64,000 bases of DNA from RBG-16-64-43 sp964353865 (GTDB lineage: Bacteria > Chloroflexota > Anaerolineae > Anaerolineales > RBG-16-64-43). Position 1 is the first letter of the stretch; the number at the start of each line of letters is the position of its first letter. Below the pieces are notes generated by a model. That model was not told the origin of the DNA, ran no database searches, and saw nothing but the letters and a program-made list of their open reading frames with translations. Made by a program: the position numbers and the translations under genes. This document shows positions 6,105-14,368 of the stretch, in pieces. The stretch spans positions 1 through 64,000 of the forward strand of contig CAYGXJ010000029.1 in NCBI GenBank assembly GCA_964353865.1, given 5' to 3'.

Positions 6105-8987
6105 ATGTGGCAAACGCTGCGTGCGGCTCGGCGTCACCGCTTGCGGCGCACTCGGCGGTGGTTGCGTGCGCCCGCAGGCAGCCTCGGCCGTATGCGCCCG
6201 GCGGGTTTCTTCAACCGCCTGGCCGTTGCGTTGCTCGGCGCCACGAGCTTCATCCTGCTTCTGGCCGCGGCCTATTCGCTGTGGACCGCGACCACATTGT
6301 TCCCCGCGGCACGGGCGGCCTCAAGCGTGCGGCTCGATATCCCCGGCACGCCCTACAGCTCGCCTCGCTTTGTCGATCGAACCGGCAGCCACCTGCTCTC
6401 CTCGGTGGCAGACGCGGCTCACACACCGTATTGGCTTTCGATCTCTTCCTCCGCAGAAGGACATGCGGTGCCGCCGCTGGCTCTCGCGGCAGCACAACTT
6501 GCGCTGGGCATCGACCGAACGAATCGACCGGCGGGGGTGAGCGCCGGGCTGACCGCCATAGCGCACAGCCTCACCGGAACGAGGGAGGCTGCGGTGGTGG
6601 TGGCCGAGGGCGCGGCCGAGCGGCCGGATTTGGCGGCGCGCTTTGCCGCCCACCCGCTGGCGCGGGCCATTTTGGCGGGTGAATTGGCCTCCCGCTATTC
6701 AAGTCAAGACCTGCTCGAGTGGAGCCTCAACACGCAGGCGTACGGACACCTGACCCGCGGCCTGGACGCGGCGGCGCTCGAGTACTATGGGGTGCACGTG
6801 GAGCGGCTGGGGCTTGCCGAGTGGGCGACGCTGGCCGCGCTCTTGAGCCAGCCTGAGCTTGGCGGGGATGTGAACGCTCTCGCTGCGGCACGCAACATCC
6901 TGGTGCGGCAATTGCGCGAACGCGGATTGGTCGATGCGGCCTCTGCCGCAGTGGCCTTGGCGGCTGCGCCCGTCATTCGACCGCCGGCCTCGGCCCTCAG
7001 CCCGGCCACCTCGGACTTCCTCGCCCTGGCACGAAGTCAACTCGAAGGCCAAGAGACGCGTCTTGCCGTGAACGCTACGCCTCTGGTGGTCACGACCAGC
7101 CTCGACAGTGAGATGCAGCTACAGGCGCTGTGCGCCGCGCAGACAGCGCTGGCGCGCGCTCAATCGGGTATACCCCTGGCGGCGATGCCCACCCTGGACG
7201 GACGCCAATGCGGCGCGGCGGGGTTCCTCGATGCAGCGCAGCCGGCCGGCGAAGCGGACCTGGCTATAGCCGTCTGGGATGTCGAGCGGTCGGAATTGCT
7301 CGCCTATTTCACCTCCGCTCGCGGCACGAGCGGCAGGGATGCCTCCGGTGAGGCGGGCACGGCCGTCCTGCCGTTTGTCTACCTCACGGCCTTTGCCAAG
7401 GGCTACACGCCCGGCACCATGGTGCTGGACGTACCTCAGGCGGTCGCGCAAACGCAAGATACGCTGGCGACGCCCATGAACCTTGATGGCCACTACCTCG
7501 GCCCGATGCTGGCCAGCCAGGCGCTGCGCGAGGCGCGCATCATGCCGGCCGTCAGTGCGATGGCCGATGTGGGCGGAGACTATCTGCGTCAGACGCTGAC
7601 CGGGGCGGGGCTGGGTGCGCTGGCCGAGGCTGAGGGCGGCGTGCCGGGCCTGCTCAGCCAGCAGGGTGAGCTATCACTGCTTGCGCTGACGCGCGCCTAC
7701 GCCATCTTCGCCGCGGGGGGCCTCGACCGCGCAGCTTTTGCCAAGGGTCTGCCTATTCTCATTCTTGCGGCTCGCGACCCGGGCGGGAACTCGGTGATGC
7801 CAGCTGCCCAGGTGGAGCCGCGTCTTGTCCTCAGCCGCGGATTGGCCTACCTGATCCACGATGCACTCCGGCGGGAACTGCTCGCCAGCGACGGCTCGCA
7901 TGCACCGTCAGGTGCATTGGCAACCGGTGCCAGCCTGAGCGGAATCGATCACTGGGCATTTGCGTTCAATTCCCGTCTGGTTGTCGGCGTGCTGGCGACT
8001 TCAACGGGCCCTTCGCACGATCCGTCCGGCAGCCTCGCCGAGCCCCTGGCACGAGCGGTTCTGGCGTGGACCGCCGAATCCTATACCTCCACGCAATCGG
8101 CTCAGCCGCCGGAGGTGAGCCGATTGCGCGTGTGCTCGCCCTCCGGAATGCTTCCCACACCGGCCTGCCAGCAGGTTGTCAGTGAAGTGTTTCTTGCGGG
8201 CACTGAGCCCACCTCCGAGGATACCTACTATCAGTCCGTCGCGGTCAACCGCGAAACCGGGCGGCGAGCTACGTTGTGGACTCCGGCGGCGCTGGTGGAG
8301 GAGGTGGTCTTCATCAACCCGCCGCCGGCCGCCCGCGAGTGGGCATCGGCCAATGGGATTCTGCTTGCGCCCGAGGAATACGACACACTGCCTTTGGCTT
8401 TCGAGGCCACACCCGACCTGATCGTTCGCGCACCGGCGCCCTTTGCCATCGTGCGCGGCTTGGTGGAGGTGCGTGGCACCGCAGCCACGCCCGAGATGGT
8501 TCACTTCCGGCTGGAGGCCGGCGAAGGACTCTACCCGCAGCGGTGGCTGCTTTTGGCCGAGGGCGACAAACCGCTCAGGAGGGCTCTGCTGGCGACGTGG
8601 GATACAGGTGCGCTAGATGGCACGGTCTCACTGCGACTCAGCACGACCGACAGGCAAGGCACCCTGCGCCGCATGGCTGTTCCGCTGACGGTGGATAACC
8701 AGGCGCCGCAAGTGCACTTCGTGGCACCCGCGGCGCAAGGTCGAGTCGATCTGCCGCACGCGGCCCCGCTGGCAGCCGTGGTGGAGGCCAGCGACAATTA
8801 TGGTGTGCAGCGGGTCGAGTTGTTCCTGGATGGGCAGGTCGTCATCGTGCTCGAGCGCGCCCCATACTCGACGAGATGGAGTAGCCTCCCGGTCGGGCGG
8901 CATACCCTCCAGGCCCGCGCCTACGACGCGGCCGGCAATTCGGCGCTCACCCCGATGCTCGAGATTGAAATCATTGACGGGCCGTGA
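6105..8987 (+). CDS. Bifunctional penicillin-binding protein homologue, apparently catalytically inactive
   Basis: 960 residues: basic N-terminus, one membrane helix (about 38-60), GT51 remnant, transpeptidase-like domain, C-terminal Ig-like region. The end of GT51 is clear at 202-250 (DLLEWSLNTQAYG, then LAEWATLAALLSQPEL), but the first GT51 motif EDxxFxxHxG with its catalytic Glu is missing. In the transpeptidase domain SxxK reads TAVL (419-422), SxN reads ARI (477-479) and KTG reads ATG (606-608), so all catalytic residues are replaced. The surrounding framework, such as PFVYLTAF and GYTPGTM, is intact, so this is not a decayed frame. It may be a scaffold in wall synthesis. The Ig-like part (about 795-960) resembles the tails of PBP1C-type proteins. 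Confidence 0.75.
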   Translation: MWQTLRAARRHRLRRTRRWLRAPAGSLGRMRPAGFFNRLAVALLGATSFILLLAAAYSLWTATTLFPAARAASSVRLDIPGTPYSSPRFVDRTGSHLLSSVADAAHTPYWLSISSSAEGHAVPPLALAAAQLALGIDRTNRPAGVSAGLTAIAHSLTGTREAAVVVAEGAAERPDLAARFAAHPLARAILAGELASRYSSQDLLEWSLNTQAYGHLTRGLDAAALEYYGVHVERLGLAEWATLAALLSQPELGGDVNALAAARNILVRQLRERGLVDAASAAVALAAAPVIRPPASALSPATSDFLALARSQLEGQETRLAVNATPLVVTTSLDSEMQLQALCAAQTALARAQSGIPLAAMPTLDGRQCGAAGFLDAAQPAGEADLAIAVWDVERSELLAYFTSARGTSGRDASGEAGTAVLPFVYLTAFAKGYTPGTMVLDVPQAVAQTQDTLATPMNLDGHYLGPMLASQALREARIMPAVSAMADVGGDYLRQTLTGAGLGALAEAEGGVPGLLSQQGELSLLALTRAYAIFAAGGLDRAAFAKGLPILILAARDPGGNSVMPAAQVEPRLVLSRGLAYLIHDALRRELLASDGSHAPSGALATGASLSGIDHWAFAFNSRLVVGVLATSTGPSHDPSGSLAEPLARAVLAWTAESYTSTQSAQPPEVSRLRVCSPSGMLPTPACQQVVSEVFLAGTEPTSEDTYYQSVAVNRETGRRATLWTPAALVEEVVFINPPPAAREWASANGILLAPEEYDTLPLAFEATPDLIVRAPAPFAIVRGLVEVRGTAATPEMVHFRLEAGEGLYPQRWLLLAEGDKPLRRALLATWDTGALDGTVSLRLSTTDRQGTLRRMAVPLTVDNQAPQVHFVAPAAQGRVDLPHAAPLAAVVEASDNYGVQRVELFLDGQVVIVLERAPYSTRWSSLPVGRHTLQARAYDAAGNSALTPMLEIEIIDGP

Positions 8988-9026
8988 GATGGGATAGAAT
9001 CGAATCTCGAGGATTCTGAGTTCGAT

Positions 9027-9773
9027 ATGCGCATGACCGTCGGGAGAGGGTTCCTCACGCTTGTGATGGCGGGCCTGGTATCGGCGTGCAGCCTGCGGTT
9101 GGGCACGCCCACGCCCGGCGCTGCGACCGTCGCAGCCCTGACGGTTCAAGCCGTGCTCACTCGAGTGGCAGGCGAAAACACGCCGACGCCTGGGCTGGCG
9201 ATCACCCCGAGGCTCACCGCCACGCCAGTGACACTGCCGAGCGCCACCGTGCGCGCGCAGCCGACCTTCTTCCCCACCGAAACCGATACTCCCATCCCAT
9301 GCTACCGCATGCAATTCGTTGCGGATGTTACTCTGCCCGATAATTGGCGGGTTAAGCCGGCGGATACGGTTGTCAAGACCTGGCGCCTGAAGAACGTGGG
9401 CGCATGCATCTGGGGCCCCGACGCGCAGATCGTGTTTGTCAGCGGCGACCGGATGGGCGGCCCGCAAAACCAGGCGATCGGCAAGACGATTCCTCCGGGC
9501 GGCGAGAGCGAGTTCAGCATCACCTTGGTGACCCCCGCCCAGGCCGGCACCTTCATCGGTTACTGGATGTTGCGCAGCCCGGATGGGATCCGCTTCGGCT
9601 ACGGTGCGCAAGGCGATCAGGCTTTCTGGGTGCAGTTGGTGGTCGTAGGCACGCCCACCGGAACTCTCAGCCCGACGCCCTCGCAAACTGCAACCGTCAG
9701 CCCGCCTGCGACGCTGACCCCCACGCCTTCGCTAACCCCCACCGAGACTCCCACGCCCACACCGACATTGTGA
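9027..9773 (+). CDS. Lipoprotein with NBR1-Ig-like domain and Thr/Pro-rich tail
   Basis: 248 residues. A signal peptide ends in lipobox LVSAC with the lipidated Cys at 21. A linker rich in Thr and Pro follows. Residues about 97-200 form a single domain resembling the Ig-like NBR1/next-to-BRCA1 fold (LPDNWRVKPADTVVKTWRLK, then NVGACIWGP and AGTFIGYWMLRSPDG), common in Chloroflexota surface proteins. The last 45 residues are Pro/Thr repeats of the P-T-P-T type and probably span the wall. TAGAAT at 8995-9000 is a possible -10. It overlaps the nitrilase start by four bases. The ligand is unknown. Confidence 0.8.
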   Translation: MRMTVGRGFLTLVMAGLVSACSLRLGTPTPGAATVAALTVQAVLTRVAGENTPTPGLAITPRLTATPVTLPSATVRAQPTFFPTETDTPIPCYRMQFVADVTLPDNWRVKPADTVVKTWRLKNVGACIWGPDAQIVFVSGDRMGGPQNQAIGKTIPPGGESEFSITLVTPAQAGTFIGYWMLRSPDGIRFGYGAQGDQAFWVQLVVVGTPTGTLSPTPSQTATVSPPATLTPTPSLTPTETPTPTPTL

Positions 9774-10564
9774 GCACCGCTATCGTGGACATCGTCGTTT
9801 CGCTTGCCCAAATGCATGTCGAGGTGGGCCAACCGCAGGTCAACCTCGAGACGGTGCGGGCCTTTGCAGCGGAGGCGCGCGCTCGCGGTACGCGCCTGCT
9901 CTTGCTGCCGGAACTGTGGCCGGTGGGTTACGACCTGGCTCATTGGCGCCAGCACGCCGCGGGTTTGGGCGAGGGCCTGTTTGCAGAGATGAGCCGGGTG
10001 GCTCACGAAAGCCGGATGTGGGTTGGTGGCACACTGCTCGAGGCGGAGGGCGGCCGGGCCTACAACACCTTTGCTCTGTTCGATGCGGCGGGAGACCTGC
10101 GCGCCGCTTACCGCAAGGTGCACCTCTTCCGGCTGATGGGCGAGGATCGCTGGCTGGCACCGGGTGATCGGTTCGTGACAACAGATCTGGGATGGGGCCG
10201 GGCCGGGTTGGCGACCTGCTACGATTTACGCTTCCCGGAGATGTTCCGGGCGCTGGGGGCACAAGGCGCCACGGTGCTGCTTGTGCCGGCGGCCTGGCCG
10301 GAGGTGCGTGCGAAACACTGGAGCCTGTTGCTGCGCGCGCGCGCGGTGGAGAACCAGTGCTTCATGCTGGGCTGCAACTGCACCGGCCGCGACAAGGATC
10401 AGAGCTTTGCCGGGCTCAGCGCCGTCATTGATCCATGGGGTGAGGCATGTGCTGAGGCGGGTACCGAACCGGGCCTTGTCACCGCGACCATCGCTCTCGG
10501 CCTGGTCGGGCAGGTGCGGTCAAGCTTGCCGGCCTTGGCCGATCGCCGGCCTGAACTGTATTGA
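9770..10564 (+). CDS. Nitrilase-superfamily amidohydrolase (omega-amidase-like)
   Basis: 264 residues. All three members of the Glu-Lys-Cys triad are visible: Glu in LLLLPELWPVGY, Lys in YRKVHLF, and Cys in LATCYDLRFPEMF. The order and spacing match branch-10/omega-amidase-type carbon-nitrogen hydrolases, which hydrolyse the terminal amide of 2-oxoglutaramate or similar compounds. The substrate is not decided by sequence alone. The start chosen is GTG 9770, overlapping the TGA of the lipoprotein (GTGA), which implies translational coupling. A GTG at 9785 is possible. It is cytoplasmic, with no signal peptide. Confidence 0.85.
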   Translation: MSTAIVDIVVSLAQMHVEVGQPQVNLETVRAFAAEARARGTRLLLLPELWPVGYDLAHWRQHAAGLGEGLFAEMSRVAHESRMWVGGTLLEAEGGRAYNTFALFDAAGDLRAAYRKVHLFRLMGEDRWLAPGDRFVTTDLGWGRAGLATCYDLRFPEMFRALGAQGATVLLVPAAWPEVRAKHWSLLLRARAVENQCFMLGCNCTGRDKDQSFAGLSAVIDPWGEACAEAGTEPGLVTATIALGLVGQVRSSLPALADRRPELY

Positions 10565-10625
10565 ACTCGGACTCCGACGGCACTGCGCTTCCGGCGAGTG
10601 AGAGTGACAGGAAAGGGTTCCTCTT

Positions 10626-11531
10626 GTGAGCAGTGAGTTGCCCTTGACCGCCTCCCACCTGAGGCCCTCGCCGAGCCGATGGGCCGCTCCTATGTTGCGC
10701 ATGCCCCGCACAACGCGCGCGGGCATGTACCTGATGAGTGCGTTCGTGGCCACGCTTGTGCTCATCATGTGGGTATGGTGGCCGCTGGTGCGCGACTACG
10801 TGGCGCTGTTCGATCCGCAGCGGCCCATGTGGAGCCAAATCGACTGGCTACTGATTGGCATCTTTGCCGCCATGTCGATTCTCATCATGGCCGGCGCGGA
10901 CATGCGCAGCGACGTGTGGATCGTTGGGGTGGGGCTGGCCGGCGGACTGGCCATCGAAGGCTGGGGCACGCAGACGCACATCTGGAACTATTTCACGCTG
11001 GAACGCCCGCCGCTGTGGATCATTCCAGCCTGGCCGATTGCCAGTCTATCCATTGACCGGTTGGTGCGCCTGCTCGCACGACTCTTGCCGCGTGAGCGCG
11101 GGCGAAACTACGTGATTGCCTACGGGGTCCTATTCACGGGCTTTTACGTGCTGATGGTGCAATTCGTCTGGCCGACGCGGGGCATGTCCCTCACCCAGGC
11201 GGCGCTGGTCATCTGCGCGCTGATCGCATTCGCAATGCGCGACCGGCGCACGGCCGTGCTGACATTCGCGGCGGGTGCGGGGTTGGGCTACTTCCTCGAG
11301 TTATGGGGCACGACGCGTGCATGCTGGACCTACTACACAATGGAGACGCCGCCCTTGTTCGCGGTGCTGGCCCACGGCATGGCGGCGGTGATCTTCTGGC
11401 GAGCGGGCGGGCTAGCGCGCCAGTTGCTCACGCGCGTGCATCTGCCCGCGCCGCTGCGCGCGGATGTGCTCTCACCACAGAGAACACAGAGACCAATTGG
11501 AGAGGAACGAGCCGCGGCCGAGGGCTCATGA
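10626..11531 (+). CDS. Polytopic membrane protein with an internal duplication, unknown function
   Basis: 301 residues with roughly eight hydrophobic helices. I do not recognise the family with confidence. Two related halves are visible: around 110-137 EGWGTQTHIWNYFTLERPPL followed by a WP pair, and around 225-251 ELWGTTRACWTYYTMETPPL followed by AHGMA. The shared pattern is E-WGT-(5)-W-Y-T-(3)-PPL, and the copies are 114 residues apart. Conserved Glu, Trp and Tyr within helices suggest a cofactor or lipid site. Start GTG 10626; an internal ATG at 10692 is possible. The last residues (SPQRTQRP) are encoded by the arm of an inverted repeat, so the C-terminus may be recent. Confidence 0.65.
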   Translation: MSSELPLTASHLRPSPSRWAAPMLRMPRTTRAGMYLMSAFVATLVLIMWVWWPLVRDYVALFDPQRPMWSQIDWLLIGIFAAMSILIMAGADMRSDVWIVGVGLAGGLAIEGWGTQTHIWNYFTLERPPLWIIPAWPIASLSIDRLVRLLARLLPRERGRNYVIAYGVLFTGFYVLMVQFVWPTRGMSLTQAALVICALIAFAMRDRRTAVLTFAAGAGLGYFLELWGTTRACWTYYTMETPPLFAVLAHGMAAVIFWRAGGLARQLLTRVHLPAPLRADVLSPQRTQRPIGEERAAAEGS

Positions 11532-11610
11532 GGCCTGCGGTTCATGGACGTACGCCACGAGGCGCCGCTGTTTCGATTCCCCTTGGATGCTCTGTGTTCT
11601 CTATGGTGAG
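11471..11610. repeat. Inverted-repeat element overlapping the 3' end of the membrane-protein gene
   Basis: The left arm at 11471-11491 contains CACCACAGAGAACACAGAG. The right arm at 11590-11610 is its reverse complement with one mismatch, 98 bases later. The CACAGAGAACACAGAG core recurs in the second element near 25391. There is no transposase gene. It is a MITE- or REP-like non-coding element lying between two converging genes. Confidence 0.7.
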
Positions 11611-11620
11611 CCCAGTAGCA

Positions 11621-12373
11621 CTAGCTGCCTGTCTTCTCAACCACCCACAGATGAGAAAGGCCGAAGGCGCGCAAGGGCGTTTTTTCCAGGCCCTGCAGCA
11701 TGCCGCGCAGCATGCGCCCCAGGCGGGGCGCACGCGCCACGAGGTTGTCGTATCCGCCGAAAACGAGCGTGCGCTGTACTGGGTGCGCCGGCAGACCGCG
11801 CAGCAGCCCATCCAGTTCGCGGGAGGTGTAGGCACGCACATGAGGTGCCAGGCGGTCGCGCCATGGGCGGGGCAGGTAGTTGACGAGAGGGAAATTGCCG
11901 AAGTGGTAGCGCCCACGCCAGTACACACCGTGGGTCTCGAAGGGGTAGCCTCGATTCGGCACGAAGAGGACCAGCCGGCCGCCGGGCCGCAGCACGCGTA
12001 TGATCTCGCGCAGCGCCTGGCGATCGTCCGCCACGTGTTCGAGCACTTCGTTGGAGAGAACCAGGTCGAACGAGGATGAGGCGAAGGGCAGCGCCTCCGC
12101 CTGGCCGGCGAGCAGCCCCGCAATTCCGGCGCGCCAGCCCTGCCGCACTCGTTCGCTCTCGATGTCCAGGCCGGCCACAGAGCGCGCGAAGGGTCGCAGG
12201 GCGCGGACGTACATCCCCAGCCCGCAGCCATCCACGAGCACGCGTGCCGAAGCGAGCTGCGGCGCGGCACGGCGGATCATTTGCAGCCGGCGCTCCTGGC
12301 CGGCGCGCCACACGTGCGAAGGCTCGCCGCGTTCGGCGGCTTTGCTTAGGCTGGATGGCTGGTCCACTGCCAT
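11621..12373 (-). CDS. Class I SAM-dependent methyltransferase
   Basis: 250 residues. Motif I is VLVDGCGLGMYVRALRPFA, the acidic end of strand 2 is GLDIESERVRQG, and FDLVLSNEVLEHVADD plus EIIRVLRPGGRLVLFVPN are the usual Methyltransf_11 motifs. The C-terminal part (HVRAYTSRELDGLLRGL) looks like the lipid or quinone methyltransferase-like group, but the acceptor is unknown. ATG 12373 is used; GTG 12367 has better spacing to AGAGG and is a real alternative. It overlaps the FMN-binding gene by 28 bases and is the last gene of the operon starting near 16997. The UbiX neighbour may hint at quinone-type chemistry. Confidence 0.82.
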   Translation of the reverse strand: MAVDQPSSLSKAAERGEPSHVWRAGQERRLQMIRRAAPQLASARVLVDGCGLGMYVRALRPFARSVAGLDIESERVRQGWRAGIAGLLAGQAEALPFASSSFDLVLSNEVLEHVADDRQALREIIRVLRPGGRLVLFVPNRGYPFETHGVYWRGRYHFGNFPLVNYLPRPWRDRLAPHVRAYTSRELDGLLRGLPAHPVQRTLVFGGYDNLVARAPRLGRMLRGMLQGLEKTPLRAFGLSHLWVVEKTGS

Positions 12374-12801
12374 ACCTCTTTGTGGCCGAAGCCTTTGCGG
12401 TTGTTGACCACGCACGCCCAGTTCGGCCGAAAGAGAAGCAGCCGGGCGCCGGCCAGCGCTGCCCGCAACTCACCCACCAACGGAATGCGGGCGCGGCACA
12501 CCTGCCAGCCGCGTTCGCGCTGCGCGCCGCCCACAAGCTGCGGCGTGCCGCGCATCTGGGCGCCGCGTATCTCCTGCCAGGCGCGGCTGGGCGGGAAGAG
12601 GGTCACCGCCGTGCGCGGGTCGCGGGCGAGTTTCTGGCCATGCTGCGTGTCGGGCGTGGAGAGAGAATAGAACTCGAGCTGCGGGTTGTAGGCGAAGTAC
12701 ACCGCCGCCGCCATCGGCTCGCCCGCCGCGCCGGCGGTGGCCAAGGTGAAAGCGTGGCAGTCGGCAAACAGCTCGAGCAGCGCGGCTACAGTCCGTTCCA
12801 T
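12346..12801 (-). CDS. Pyridoxamine 5'-phosphate oxidase-like FMN-binding protein
   Basis: 151 residues, one split beta-barrel. HAFTLATAGAAGEPMAAAVY at 16-35 followed by LEFYSLSTPDTQHGQKLARDP is the pattern of the PNPOx-like/YhbP-type flavin-binding group. These bind FMN or related cofactors, and many have no known reaction. The C-terminus is Trp-rich (VWQWTSHPA). The gene overlaps ubiX by 16 bases and the methyltransferase by 28, so the three are surely co-translated. UbiX prenylates FMN, which makes a flavin-binding neighbour suggestive, but a direct link is only inference. Confidence 0.78.
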   Translation of the reverse strand: MERTVAALLELFADCHAFTLATAGAAGEPMAAAVYFAYNPQLEFYSLSTPDTQHGQKLARDPRTAVTLFPPSRAWQEIRGAQMRGTPQLVGGAQRERGWQVCRARIPLVGELRAALAGARLLLFRPNWACVVNNRKGFGHKEVWQWTSHPA

Positions 12802-13292
12802 ACCTTGAGCAGGTCGCTCTCAGTGCCGAGCCGCGCCAAGACTCGCCCGACGGTCTGGTCGACAGTATCTTGAATCGTGCGCGGGTGCGAGTAAAAGGCG
12901 GGCAGCGGAGGCATGATCACCGCGCCGGCCTCGGCCGCCTGAGCCATGGGCCGTAAATGACCCAAGGGCGGCGGGGTCTCGCGCACTGCGAGCACCAGCG
13001 GCCGGCCCTCCTTGAGCGTCATGTCGGCTGCGCGCGCCAGTACATCCGCCGAGTAGGAAGTGGCAATCGCCGCTCCGATGTCGTCGGGCGAATAGCTGAC
13101 ATGAGCCAGGGCCTCCACCCGGCTCACCTTGTATTCGGTCTCCTGAGCGATCGTCACCCGCGCGGCCTTGGAGAGCACCAGGTGCGCCTCGACCTGAGTG
13201 CGTTGCAGCGCCTCCGGCAGGCGAATGCCGTAGATCACGCCGCTCGCGGCGGTTATCCCCACAACCAGTCGTTCGCTCACCGCCGGGTACAC
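12786..13292 (-). CDS. ubiX: Flavin prenyltransferase UbiX
   Basis: 168 residues. The N-terminal VVGITAASGVIYGIRLPEAL is the UbiX/Pad1 signature for FMN binding. AIATSYSADVLARAADMTLK and LVLAVRETPPPLGHLRPMAQ, with the PPLPAFY segment, complete the family pattern. UbiX attaches dimethylallyl phosphate to FMN to make prenyl-FMN, the cofactor of UbiD decarboxylases. No ubiD lies in the window. The start is GTG 13292 with AGGCGGA seven bases upstream; GTG 13280 is possible. It is about 20 residues shorter than many UbiX. It follows the third M42 gene by 38 bases. Confidence 0.9.
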   Translation of the reverse strand: MYPAVSERLVVGITAASGVIYGIRLPEALQRTQVEAHLVLSKAARVTIAQETEYKVSRVEALAHVSYSPDDIGAAIATSYSADVLARAADMTLKEGRPLVLAVRETPPPLGHLRPMAQAAEAGAVIMPPLPAFYSHPRTIQDTVDQTVGRVLARLGTESDLLKVWNGL

Positions 13293-13330
13293 TCGCTTTC
13301 CGCCTGCATCCGCGGCCGGACCGGCCAGCC

Positions 13331-14326
13331 CTAGAAGGGCAACGGCGAGGCCAGCAGGCTCAGCAGCAGCTTGACCGCATTCTCGGCGTCGCTCAGATCC
13401 ACCATCTCGGACGAAGTGTAAAGGTAGCGGCAGGGCAGGCCCAGTCCCGCGGTCACGACTCCGGCGCGGCTGGTCTGGACGGCCGTCGGATTGGAGGCGG
13501 AGGTATCGAACACGCCGAGTTGATGCGGCAGGCGCGCTTCGCTGGCCCGCCCCGCCATCCATTCGACGATGCGCGGATCCGAAATAGCGAACCCTTCGCG
13601 AGCGCGGATGACCGGGCCGCGCCCGAGGGCAATGGCCGCCGGGCCGCCGCGCGGAATGTCGCTGGCCGGCGCCGCGCCAAGCGTGAGGGCCACCTCCGGC
13701 TCGAGGGCGTAGGCCGCGGTACGCGCGCCGCGCGAGCCCACGTGCTCCTGAACGCTGAACACGAACTGCACTTCATGCGGGGTGCGCTTGAGATGGCGCA
13801 AGGTTTCGAGGAGCACCGCCACGGCCGTCCGCCCGCCGAGGGCTTTCCCCACCAGCCGGCCGTCGACCTCGGCCAGTGGGCGGTCGAACACGGCAGCCTC
13901 GCCCGGCTTGAATGTGCTGGACTCGCGATCGACGGCGCCCACGTCGACGAAGAGCTGGCGCACGGTTGGGAGAGCCGAGGCCTCGCCGCACGGCTCGAGC
14001 CCAATCACTCCCAGCCGGCCGTCAGCAAAGCGCACTCGGGCGCCCACGCAGTGCAGCGGGTCGAGCGGCCCCAGGGGTGCGAAGCGCAAGAATCCATTCT
14101 CATCCACATGAGAAATCTGCAGGCCGACCTCGTCCATCGGCGCTGCCAGCATGATGCGCCGGCCGCTGCGTGCCTTCTGCTTGATCACCGCGTGCAGATT
14201 GCCGAGCGGGTCTTCCGAGATGTAATCGGAGAGACCGCGCAGTTCCGCGCGGACGATCTGTCGCAGCGCGTCCTCGCGCCCGGAGGGGCCGTAGGCCTCG
14301 GATAGTTTGCGGATGAGTGCCTTCAC
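13331..14326 (-). CDS. M42-family peptidase homologue lacking all metal ligands (pseudoenzyme)
   Basis: 331 residues, full M42 (TET aminopeptidase) length and fold pattern, adjacent to two normal paralogues. The five expected metal ligands are all changed: the His of AAHMDE is Pro63, the Asp of ALDDR is Gly164 (ALGGR), the second Glu of QEE is His195 (VQEHVG), the Asp of the LDV-type strand is Gly217 (TLGAAP), and the His of RYLHTP is Tyr303 (RYLYTS). Asp65 and Glu194, the nonmetal catalytic partners, remain. The frame is intact with GGAGG before the GTG start. It is probably a structural or regulatory subunit assembling with the neighbouring enzymes. Confidence 0.85.
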   Translation of the reverse strand: MKALIRKLSEAYGPSGREDALRQIVRAELRGLSDYISEDPLGNLHAVIKQKARSGRRIMLAAPMDEVGLQISHVDENGFLRFAPLGPLDPLHCVGARVRFADGRLGVIGLEPCGEASALPTVRQLFVDVGAVDRESSTFKPGEAAVFDRPLAEVDGRLVGKALGGRTAVAVLLETLRHLKRTPHEVQFVFSVQEHVGSRGARTAAYALEPEVALTLGAAPASDIPRGGPAAIALGRGPVIRAREGFAISDPRIVEWMAGRASEARLPHQLGVFDTSASNPTAVQTSRAGVVTAGLGLPCRYLYTSSEMVDLSDAENAVKLLLSLLASPLPF

Positions 14327-14368
14327 GTCGTCCTCCCTCCGCGCCCGGCGCAGCGGCGCGGTCGAGCT

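Noticed and set aside
13331..14326. The ligand-free M42 copy as a pseudogene
   Set aside because: The frame is intact at full length, has a good Shine-Dalgarno, and keeps the surrounding conserved framework, which argues against decay.
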